Source: Candidatus Nealsoniibacteriota bacterium (lineage in GTDB: Bacteria > Patescibacteriota > Minisyncoccia > Minisyncoccales > GWA2-38-27). From it: a stretch of DNA of 36,656 nucleotides. The stretch lies in NCBI GenBank assembly GCA_030617105.1, contig JAUWWC010000006.1, positions 1-36,656 on the forward strand. Direction: 5' to 3'. The notes under the pieces are model-generated. The model ran no database searches. It had not been told where the DNA came from and saw nothing but the letters and a program-made list of their open reading frames with translations. How positions within the stretch are numbered: position 1 is the stretch's first letter; each line of letters starts with the position of its first letter. The position numbers were made by a program, and so were the translations under genes. Shown one piece after another: positions 29,025 to 35,403 of this stretch.

Positions 29025-29030
29025 TCGACC
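29025..29030 (-). promoter_or_regulatory. GGTCGA leader motif before VirB2-like copy 1
   Basis: Minus strand AAAGGTCGAAC, 29 nt before the ATG. A TATAAT formed by the last codons of copy 2 lies 12 nt upstream, so the motif would be near the mRNA 5' end. Confidence 0.5.
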
Positions 29031-29039
29031 TTTATCTTA

Positions 29040-29375
29040 TTAATTATATGGTGTTTCTACTCCAAAGATTTCTCCGAAAAGCATAATCAATCCTTTAGCG
29101 CTCATAACAACAAGCAAGCCAATTAAAGTCCAAAGAATCATTTTTTTTGCTGTTTCAATCTTGGCTGGGTCGCCAACTGCAGTAATAAAGTAAAAACCAG
29201 CAATAATAAACATTATCGGAGCTATTGCTATGGCGAGTATAAAAATAAAGTTAATGATATCATCTATAAGTTCAGCAAAAGTATCAGCTGCTAAAGGATT
29301 GTCAATCGTAACTCCTTCAACTGTTAGAGGAGCAAGAACAACAATTAACAGAATTAAACTTAAGTATTTGCGCAT
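29040..29375 (-). CDS. VirB2/TrbC-like small membrane protein (copy 2)
   Basis: 111 aa: signal peptide, then the same two-helix plan with loop VGDPAKIETAKK, aligning with SGDPDKTKTARN of copy 1. The sequences otherwise differ considerably, so the duplication is old. An extended -10 box (TGATATAAT) lies 9 nt before the ATG, predicting a leaderless mRNA. Probably an exported pilin-like or membrane-pore subunit; role unknown. Confidence 0.77.
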   Translation of the reverse strand: MRKYLSLILLIVVLAPLTVEGVTIDNPLAADTFAELIDDIINFIFILAIAIAPIMFIIAGFYFITAVGDPAKIETAKKMILWTLIGLLVVMSAKGLIMLFGEIFGVETPYN

Positions 29376-29384
29376 ATTGTATTT

Positions 29385-29393
29385 ATTATATCA
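29385..29393 (-). promoter_or_regulatory. Extended -10 box of VirB2-like copy 2
   Basis: TGATATAAT on the minus strand (TATAAT 29385-29390), nine nt before the ATG. Confidence 0.6.
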
Positions 29394-29396
29394 TAA

Positions 29397-29921
29397 TTAA
29401 GGTTTTTCGAAAATCAATCCATAGTGATACTTTCCTGCTTCAAATTCTTTTTCTAATTTAAACCCTTCTCCTTCAGCTATCTTCTTTACTTCTTCTGAAG
29501 AAACTCTGCCTTCCACTGGTCCCTGAGTCGCCTCAGGCAACCAGTCAATCACTACTAATTTTGCGTTGTTTTTCAATACTCTTGATGCTTCGGATATTAT
29601 AGCATCTTTATCATCTGCTTGAAATAAAACATTGGGGATAAGTATTAAGTCCAGAGAAAGTGGAGTTAGGGTTGAACCTTTTGGTTTTTCCAAATCAGAA
29701 CGAGTAATTTTAATGTTAACAATATTTTCCAATAGAGTCCGGCTTTTTAAAGCAGACAAAGGAGCTTGTTGAATATCTATAGCATAAACCAATCCTTGAT
29801 CTAATCTTTTAGCTAAAGGAATAGCAAAACCACCTGAGCCACAACCAAACTCAGCAGCTACCATATCTGGACTTATCTCAAGTTCATCTAATATTTCTTC
29901 TGGATTTAAAAAATCCTTCAT
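29397..29921 (-). CDS. Class I SAM-dependent methyltransferase
   Basis: 174 aa. Motif I is AAEFGCGSGGFAIPLAK (SAM-binding glycine loop, about residue 23), the acidic residue ending beta-2 is in VYAIDIQQ, and LDLILIPNVLFQ and SRVLKNNAKLVVIDW are motifs IV-VI of the Rossmann fold. It resembles UbiE/arsenite-type small-molecule methyltransferases, but no substrate motif is readable. It starts 2 nt after gyrA ends, so it is in the same operon. Confidence 0.87.
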   Translation of the reverse strand: MKDFLNPEEILDELEISPDMVAAEFGCGSGGFAIPLAKRLDQGLVYAIDIQQAPLSALKSRTLLENIVNIKITRSDLEKPKGSTLTPLSLDLILIPNVLFQADDKDAIISEASRVLKNNAKLVVIDWLPEATQGPVEGRVSSEEVKKIAEGEGFKLEKEFEAGKYHYGLIFEKP

Positions 29922-29923
29922 AT

Positions 29924-32383
29924 TTATATACAGGTAGCAGAGGCAACCTTATCTCCTTCTCCTAATCTCATTATTTTCACTCCTTGAGTTGCTCTGCTAA
30001 TTTTAGCAATTGAAGAAATCTTTGTCCTAATTACCTGGCCTTTTTGAGAAATAACAATTAAATCTTCCTCCTGATCTGTTATAATCTTTGAGAAAACTAA
30101 TTCTCCAGTTTTTGAAGTAACATTAGCTGTCTTAATACCCATTCCTCCTCTTCCTTGCAATTTATACTCTTTCAAATCAGTTCTCTTTCCATATCCATTT
30201 TCCATCACAACCAGTAAATACTGGTTTTCTTTTGCTTCTATAATATCCATTCCAACCACTTTATCTCCTTTTCTCAGATTAATCCCTCTTACGCCAGAAG
30301 CTGGTCTGCCCATTTCTCTAATATCCTGCTCCTTAAATCTAATTGACTGGCCCTTCTTGGTTACTATAATTATATCATTTTGACCAGAGGTCTTGGCAAC
30401 CTTTTTCAAAAGGTCGCCTTTTCTAAGTTTTATTGCAATCAAGCCAGACCTTCTAACATTTTTAAACTCGTCCAAACCAGTTTTCTTTATTATACCATTT
30501 TGAGTAATCATTACTATATTTTTTATCCCCTGAGCAATATTCTCCTTGCCAATAGTCATTAAGGATAAAACCTTTTCTTCAGGAGAAAGCTCAAGGAAGT
30601 TCAAAAGACCTCTTCCTCTAGCTACTCTTGTGCCTTCGGGAATTTCATAAACAAGGGTTCTAAAAACTTTTCCTGAATCAGTAAAGAAAAGCAATGAGTC
30701 ATGGGTTTGAGCTGAAAGAAAATGCTCAACCACATCATCCTGCAATGTTTTCATTCCTAAAATTCCTTTTCCTCCTCTTCTCTGGATTTTGTAAATAGCA
30801 GGATTTATTCTTTTAATATAGCCACCTTGAGTTAACGTAATGATTGTTTCTTCTTGAGGAATTAAATCCTCTTCAGCAATGTCCCCAACCTTTTGAACAA
30901 AAAGCTTTGTTTTTCTTTCATCTTCAAAAGTCTCTTTAACTTGTTTTAATTCTTTCTTAACAACTGCTTTTATCTTTTGAGGGCTTTTCAGAATTGCTGT
31001 ATATTCTTTGATTTTTGCTTTCATTTCTTTAAGTTCATCTTCAATCTTTTTCCTTTCTAATTTTGCTAAAGCAGATAATTTTGTTTCTAATATTGCATTT
31101 GCCTGAATCTCGGTCAATTTAAATTTCTTCATCAGGTTTTTCTTAGCATCCTCCCTGTCCTTAGACGCCTTGATTGTCTTTATCACTCTATCAATCTTTC
31201 CTAAACATTTATTCAGACCTTCCAAGATATGAGCTCTTTCTTTAGCGCGCTCTAAATCATATTTTGTCCTTCTAACAACTACTTCTTTTCTATGAACAAT
31301 AAAATAGTTCAAAACATCAAGAAGCGATAATACTCTTGGCTGAATACCATCTATTAAAGCCAGCATATTTAAGTGAAAGGTCCTTTGCAAATCAGTGAAT
31401 TTGTAAAGTCGGTTTAAAACCTTGTTAGGATAAGCATCTCTTTGCAAATCAATTACAATCCTCATTCCTTCTTTATCTGACTCATCCCTAATATCTTTTA
31501 TTCCCTGAATCTTCTTATCCTGAACCAGCTTAGCAAACTGTTCAACCAAACTTGACTTCTGGACTTGGAAAGGAATCTCTGTGATAATAATCTGTGTCCT
31601 GTCTTTTTTTTCTTTTTCTACTATATCTGCTTTTCCACGAACTACGATTGGTCCCTTGCCTTGAGAATAAGCAAAGATTATATCTTTCTTGCCGTAAATT
31701 GCTCCGGCAGTTGGAAAATCAGGCCCTTTAATAAACTGAAAAACATCTTCAATTGCTGCTTTAGGATGGTCAACTAAATGAATTAAAGCATCAGAAACTT
31801 CAGTAAGATTATGAGGAGGAATATTAGTTGCCATGCCAACCGCAATCCCCAAAGAGCCGTTTAAAAGAAGTTGAGGCAGAGGAGAAGGAAGAACTATTGG
31901 CTCTTTTCTTGTGCCGTCATAATTAGGTCGGAAATTAACCGTATCCTTTCCAATATCTTTTAACATCTCCTCGCCAATTCTTGATAAACGACACTCTGTG
32001 TAACGCATTGCAGCTTGTTTGTCGCCATCAACGCTCCCCCAGTTACCTTGGCCTTTTATTAAAGGATATCTTAAAGAAAAATCTTGAGCCATTCTGGCTA
32101 AAGAGTCGTACACAGCAATATCTCCATGGGGGTGATAGCGGCCTAAAGTCGATCCCACAACAGTTGCTGATTTTCTAAATTTAGCAGTGGGGGTTAAACC
32201 GTCTTCTAACATCGCATACAAAATTCGGCGATGAACTGGTTTCAGGCCATCGCGGACATCAGGAAGAGCCCGGGAAATAATAACTGACATTGCATAGTCA
32301 ATATATGAGTCCTTCATCTCTTCAGTTATTTCCCGAACTTTTATATTCCCTGTCTTAACTGTTGTTCTATGTTGTTTATCCAT
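29924..32383 (-). CDS. gyrA: DNA gyrase subunit A
   Basis: 819 aa. The N-terminal breakage-reunion domain has [20 protein letters not shown], catalytic Tyr128 in [11 protein letters not shown], and the quinolone-region segment [10 protein letters not shown] at 84-93. The C-terminal beta-pinwheel carries the GyrA box QRRGGKG (near residue 540), which marks a gyrase rather than topoisomerase IV. With GyrB (not in the window) it introduces negative supercoils. Ile89 occupies the position of E. coli Ser83. The start overlaps the small upstream gene by 43 bp. Confidence 0.97.
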   Translation of the reverse strand: MDKQHRTTVKTGNIKVREITEEMKDSYIDYAMSVIISRALPDVRDGLKPVHRRILYAMLEDGLTPTAKFRKSATVVGSTLGRYHPHGDIAVYDSLARMAQDFSLRYPLIKGQGNWGSVDGDKQAAMRYTECRLSRIGEEMLKDIGKDTVNFRPNYDGTRKEPIVLPSPLPQLLLNGSLGIAVGMATNIPPHNLTEVSDALIHLVDHPKAAIEDVFQFIKGPDFPTAGAIYGKKDIIFAYSQGKGPIVVRGKADIVEKEKKDRTQIIITEIPFQVQKSSLVEQFAKLVQDKKIQGIKDIRDESDKEGMRIVIDLQRDAYPNKVLNRLYKFTDLQRTFHLNMLALIDGIQPRVLSLLDVLNYFIVHRKEVVVRRTKYDLERAKERAHILEGLNKCLGKIDRVIKTIKASKDREDAKKNLMKKFKLTEIQANAILETKLSALAKLERKKIEDELKEMKAKIKEYTAILKSPQKIKAVVKKELKQVKETFEDERKTKLFVQKVGDIAEEDLIPQEETIITLTQGGYIKRINPAIYKIQRRGGKGILGMKTLQDDVVEHFLSAQTHDSLLFFTDSGKVFRTLVYEIPEGTRVARGRGLLNFLELSPEEKVLSLMTIGKENIAQGIKNIVMITQNGIIKKTGLDEFKNVRRSGLIAIKLRKGDLLKKVAKTSGQNDIIIVTKKGQSIRFKEQDIREMGRPASGVRGINLRKGDKVVGMDIIEAKENQYLLVVMENGYGKRTDLKEYKLQGRGGMGIKTANVTSKTGELVFSKIITDQEEDLIVISQKGQVIRTKISSIAKISRATQGVKIMRLGEGDKVASATCI

Positions 32384-32544
32384 TGTTCTTTAATAATTTC
32401 TTTTGACTGAAGATTCTTTATTCTCTGATAAGAATTATGAATCCAGAAAATCCCCAAAATCAAAGCAACAATAATAACTATGGTCCAGAGAATTAGCTTT
32501 CTAACATGCTCTGGCTGTTTTAGAAGTTTGTTTAAGATATCCAC
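32341..32544 (-). CDS. Small membrane protein upstream of gyrA
   Basis: 67 aa from a GTG at 32544, two nt after the MBL gene stop. A cytoplasmic start [16 protein letters not shown], one membrane helix (about residues 17-36) and an amphipathic charged tail. The last 43 bp overlap gyrA in another frame, which would couple their translation. No family recognised; its tight fit between two real genes and the clear membrane helix support it. Confidence 0.68.
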   Translation of the reverse strand: MDILNKLLKQPEHVRKLILWTIVIIVALILGIFWIHNSYQRIKNLQSKEIIKEQWINNIEQQLRQGI

Positions 32545-32546
32545 GA

Positions 32547-33200
32547 TTACGGTTGCAATAAAATTGTTTTTGTCTCTTCAGAAGAAATGTCTTTCTTTTT
32601 GATAGACAACCTGGGCAAGGACTCTGGTTTTTTTATGCCTAAGCTTTTTAAAAACTTATCAATATTATGTAATTCTATTTTCAACTTAGGAATCTTGTAA
32701 TGCATTGGTATTATGATTTTGGGTTCAATTTGAGCAATTACCTTTACTGCTTCTGCAGCATCAATAGTATAAACTCCTCCAACTGGAATCATTAATATGT
32801 CAACATCACCAATCTTATCAAGCTGGATAGAAGATAATTCTTTTTGGCCTAAATCTGCTAAATGGCATAATCGTATTCCTTCTGCTTCAATAGTATAAAT
32901 CGTTATATCTCCCCTTTGCGCTCCTTGAGCATTATCATGATAACCAGAGATTCCTTGAATGAAAACTCTTTTTACATCATATTCACCAGGTCCTTTTATA
33001 ACCAAGGGCTGGCCAGAAACTGCCTTAATATTATTATGGTCATGATGGTCATGCGTGATTAATACAATATCAGCCTGAAGCCTTGGAACTCTCAAGCCAG
33101 TATTTTCATCAAAAGGATCAATCACGATTGAGACGTGATTGTCTTTGTTCTGAGTTGAGGAAATCTGAAAGCAACTTTGTCCGTACCAAGTAATATTCAT
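32547..33200 (-). CDS. MBL-fold metal-dependent hydrolase, UlaG-like
   Basis: 217 aa from the ATG at 33200; an in-frame start 10 codons upstream would run over the promoter. It begins MNITWYGQSCFQI, as UlaG-like proteins do. The metal motif HxHxDH is THDHHDH (His50, His52, Asp54, His55), further ligands fit GPGEYDV and IIPMHYKIP. The substrate cannot be inferred; such proteins include lactonases and nucleases. An extended -10 box (TGATAAAAT) lies 8 nt before the ATG. Confidence 0.9.
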   Translation of the reverse strand: MNITWYGQSCFQISSTQNKDNHVSIVIDPFDENTGLRVPRLQADIVLITHDHHDHNNIKAVSGQPLVIKGPGEYDVKRVFIQGISGYHDNAQGAQRGDITIYTIEAEGIRLCHLADLGQKELSSIQLDKIGDVDILMIPVGGVYTIDAAEAVKVIAQIEPKIIIPMHYKIPKLKIELHNIDKFLKSLGIKKPESLPRLSIKKKDISSEETKTILLQP

Positions 33201-33208
33201 ATGTTTTA

Positions 33209-33217
33209 ATTTTATCA
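33209..33217 (-). promoter_or_regulatory. Extended -10 box of the MBL gene
   Basis: TGATAAAAT on the minus strand (TAAAAT 33209-33214), eight nt before the ATG; predicts a leaderless mRNA. Confidence 0.55.
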
Positions 33218-33237
33218 CATCCGAGTCCAAGTTTCAA

Positions 33238-33262
33238 TTATCCGAGGACAGACCTCGGATAA
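33238..33262. repeat. Perfect ten-pair palindrome between divergent genes
   Basis: TTATCCGAGG and CCTCGGATAA around loop ACAGA. No U-run on the + side until six nt later. It sits one base before the -35 of the next + gene and could act as an operator, transcript boundary or repeat element. Confidence 0.85.
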
Positions 33263-33263
33263 C

Positions 33264-33291
33264 TTGACTTTTTTAAATAATATGATAATAT
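33264..33291 (+). promoter_or_regulatory. Promoter of the 82-aa protein gene
   Basis: TTGACT (33264-33269), 16-bp spacer ending TGA, TAATAT (33286-33291). Leader of about 57 nt ending in a strong Shine-Dalgarno sequence. Confidence 0.75.
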
Positions 33292-33354
33292 TTAGAATCA
33301 GTTAAAGTTCTTTTCCAAATATTAAAAACATATAGATTTGAAAGGAGATAAATT

Positions 33355-33603
33355 ATGACACAGAAAACAATCACAGTCTATGTAGCAAGGGATGACCGAC
33401 CCGCTTTTAATGGAGAATTTGATGAAACTAGTCTCTTCGCAACTAAACCAACTCCTTATGGCGTAGCAGAAAACCCCAGAGGAAAAAAGTGGTCAGATGG
33501 TAAATCCTATAGAGACCACTCTACTCTCCCGAAAAATAAAGCAAAAAGGTTGGGATTGAAACCAGGCGAATGCAAAAAGGCAAAATTAGTAATCGGGTCT
33601 TGA
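33355..33603 (+). CDS. Small basic protein of unknown function
   Basis: 82 aa. GAAAGGAG lies 8 nt before the ATG, one of the best ribosome-binding sites in the window. The sequence starts MTQKTITVYVARDDRPAF and ends in a Lys-rich half (KNKAKRLGLKPGECKKAKLVI). There is no signal peptide, membrane helix or recognisable motif, and one Cys near the end. It is a monocistronic unit with its own promoter and a strong terminator immediately after the stop, suggesting an abundant protein. Function unknown. Confidence 0.75.
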   Translation: MTQKTITVYVARDDRPAFNGEFDETSLFATKPTPYGVAENPRGKKWSDGKSYRDHSTLPKNKAKRLGLKPGECKKAKLVIGS

Positions 33604-33617
33604 ATGACCCACAAATC

Positions 33618-33646
33618 AAAGCCTTGCTTTAGCAGGGCTTTTTTTA
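33618..33646 (+). terminator. Terminator of the 82-aa protein gene
   Basis: A ten-pair stem AAAGCCTTGC/GCAGGGCTTT with loop TTTA, running into seven T residues. Confidence 0.93.
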
Positions 33647-33675
33647 TTGCATTTATGGTAAATCTATGTTATAAA
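33647..33675 (+). promoter_or_regulatory. Promoter of the S1-domain gene
   Basis: TTGCAT (33647-33652), 17-bp spacer, TATAAA (33670-33675). The predicted start is near 33682, within a few nt of the ATG at 33685. Confidence 0.65.
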
Positions 33676-33684
33676 CAATATATT

Positions 33685-34755
33685 ATGAAAAATATCTTGG
33701 AGAAAGACAACTTAATGAAGCCGCCGAAGATTGGTGAGATTGTTCAGGGAAAGATTGTTAACAAAGGTAAGGCCTCTGTTTTTTTAGATTTGGGGCTTTG
33801 GGGAACAGGCATAATTTATGGTAGAGAGTTTTATGAGGCAAGACATAAACTAAAAGATTTAAAAATTGGAGATAAAGTTTTTGCAAAAATAGTAGACCTT
33901 GAAAACGAAGAGGGCTTTATTGAACTTTCTCTAACTAAAGCAGGTAAAGAACTTGCCTGGGAAGAGCTTTCTAGAAAAAAAGAAAGCGATGAAACTATTA
34001 AAGTAAAGATTTCAGGGGCAAATAAAGGAGGGCTTCTGGCAGAAGTATCAGGAATCCCAGCCTTCTTGCCTGTTTCTCAGCTATCTCCAGCAAACTATCC
34101 AAAAGTAGAAGGAGGGGATACTCAAAAAATCTTAATATCCCTGCAGAAATTCATTGGCAAAGAAATGGAAGTAAAGATATTTGACTTTGACCAAAAAGAA
34201 GAAAAGCTTATTTTATCTGAAAAAGCAAAAGAAAGTAAAAAGATAAAAGAGATGTTGAAAAACTATCAAATAGGGGATGTAGTTGAAGCAGAAGTCACTG
34301 GTATTGTAGACTTTGGAGTTTTTGTAAAGTTTAAAATAGATGAAACTCCGGAATCTTTAGAGGGCCTTATTCACATCTCTGAGTTAGATTGGCAGCTAAT
34401 TGAAAATCCTTCAGAAATAGTTAAACTGGGTCAAAAAATTAAAGCAAAAATTATTGATATTTCAAATGGAAAAGTATCTCTATCCCTAAAAGCTCTGAAA
34501 AAAGACCCCTGGAAAGATATTGAGAAAAGCTATAAAAAGGGTGATATTGTAAAAGGGGAAGTAACTAAATTTAATCCTTTTGGCGCTTTTATTAAAATTT
34601 CTCCTCAAATTCAAGGATTATGCCATGTTTCTGAATTTGGTTCTCAGAAAAAAATGGAAGAAACCCTGAAAATTGGAGAAAAATATGACTTTAAAATTTT
34701 ACTAATTGAGCCGCTTGAACACCGAATGACCTTAAAGCTCTTGACAAAAGATTAG
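33685..34755 (+). CDS. rpsA: S1-domain RNA-binding protein (ribosomal protein S1-like)
   Basis: 356 aa. Four S1 (OB-fold) repeats: PPKIGEIVQGKIVNKGKAS from residue 14; IKVKISGANKGGLLAEVSG; GDVVEAEVTGIVDFGVFVKF with GLIHISELDW; and GDIVKGEVTKFNPFGAFIKI with GLCHVSEFG. S1 binds mRNA on the 30S subunit, which matters for mRNAs without a Shine-Dalgarno sequence. I use the ATG at 33685; the ATG at 33715, with GGAGAAAG upstream, is a real alternative. Earlier starts would read through the terminator and promoter. Its 3' end carries the next gene's promoter. Confidence 0.9.
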   Translation: MKNILEKDNLMKPPKIGEIVQGKIVNKGKASVFLDLGLWGTGIIYGREFYEARHKLKDLKIGDKVFAKIVDLENEEGFIELSLTKAGKELAWEELSRKKESDETIKVKISGANKGGLLAEVSGIPAFLPVSQLSPANYPKVEGGDTQKILISLQKFIGKEMEVKIFDFDQKEEKLILSEKAKESKKIKEMLKNYQIGDVVEAEVTGIVDFGVFVKFKIDETPESLEGLIHISELDWQLIENPSEIVKLGQKIKAKIIDISNGKVSLSLKALKKDPWKDIEKSYKKGDIVKGEVTKFNPFGAFIKISPQIQGLCHVSEFGSQKKMEETLKIGEKYDFKILLIEPLEHRMTLKLLTKD

Positions 34756-34769
34756 CTTTCCTGTATAAT
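34741..34769 (+). promoter_or_regulatory. Perfect consensus sigma-70 promoter
   Basis: TTGACA, 17-bp spacer, TATAAT; the -35 overlaps the last codons of the S1-domain gene. It drives the zinc-ribbon gene at 34817. Confidence 0.95.
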
Positions 34770-34816
34770 GTAGATATTGAACGGGCAAGGATAGATAGAA
34801 AAGAAAGGGGCTAGTC

Positions 34817-35296
34817 ATGAACAATAAAAAGACGAACGATAATGAAATATGCATGCTTTGCGGAGAATGGAAAGAAGAAAAAAGTCTCATTTGCCGAAAC
34901 TGCTTCAAGGCCTGGCTTGCAGAATGGGAAAAAAATGAGGAATTTCCTCTTATTGTATGGACTTTCCAAAAAGCTGAAATCTGTTGTGCTTCAATAGACG
35001 AACAATTGAAAAAAACGACAGGAAACTTTAGTGAATTCCAAAGAAGCATTAAACAGCAAGCATATGATAAAGTAAACATGGCCTTGCAAGGCGTTAGAGT
35101 TTCAGATTTTTCTGATATGCTTGAAAGAAAACGGCAAAAACTATGGAAAGAAAGAGACGGCGATAAGCTTTTTGGCCAGTGGAAGCGCTTAGAAGCGCGA
35201 GCTAAAATGCTTCCGGGATTCTGGCAAGGACTTAAAACTAAAATTGACAAGCACGACGAAGAAGCGCGACAAACACAAACACAAAAACAAGAGTAA
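34817..35296 (+). CDS. Zinc-ribbon protein of unknown function
   Basis: 159 aa. The N terminus has a CxxC...CxxC zinc ribbon (MCMLCGEW-type, then ICRNCF, about residues 12-30). The remainder is helical, charged and Trp-rich (KAWLAEWEKNEEF; LWKERDGDKLFGQWKRLEA) with two further Cys at EICCAS, and a Gln/Thr-rich tail. Not a family I recognise. AAAGGGG lies about 9 nt before the ATG. With a perfect promoter and its own terminator it is an isolated, probably highly expressed unit. Codon use is less AT-biased than in flanking housekeeping genes. Confidence 0.78.
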   Translation: MNNKKTNDNEICMLCGEWKEEKSLICRNCFKAWLAEWEKNEEFPLIVWTFQKAEICCASIDEQLKKTTGNFSEFQRSIKQQAYDKVNMALQGVRVSDFSDMLERKRQKLWKERDGDKLFGQWKRLEARAKMLPGFWQGLKTKIDKHDEEARQTQTQKQE

Positions 35297-35328
35297 TAAA
35301 AATAATATTTTTTATCTCCATGCCCGAT

Positions 35329-35363
35329 AGCCCCTGCTATTTTAATGTCAGGGGCTTTTCTTT
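35329..35363 (+). terminator. Terminator of the zinc-ribbon gene
   Basis: An eight-pair stem AGCCCCTG/CAGGGGCT with a 12-nt loop, followed by TTTCTTT. Confidence 0.88.
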
Positions 35364-35367
35364 ATAA

Positions 35368-35396
35368 TTGAAATTCTTTGAAAAATATGGTAAATT
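35368..35396 (+). promoter_or_regulatory. Promoter of ftsH
   Basis: TTGAAA (35368-35373), 17-bp spacer, TAAATT (35391-35396); the -10 ends 7 nt before the ATG. Confidence 0.55.
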
Positions 35397-35403
35397 AAGT
35401 AAT

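Noticed and set aside
28639-29375. Toxin-antitoxin pair
   Set aside because: Both proteins have signal peptides and the two-helix VirB2/TrbC plan; no antitoxin features.
33604-33684. N-terminal extension of the S1-domain protein
   Set aside because: It would be translated from the terminator hairpin and promoter between the two genes; the S1 domain starts after 33685.
34732-35250. - strand 172-codon open frame
   Set aside because: It is antisense to the zinc-ribbon gene, which has promoter, Shine-Dalgarno sequence and terminator.
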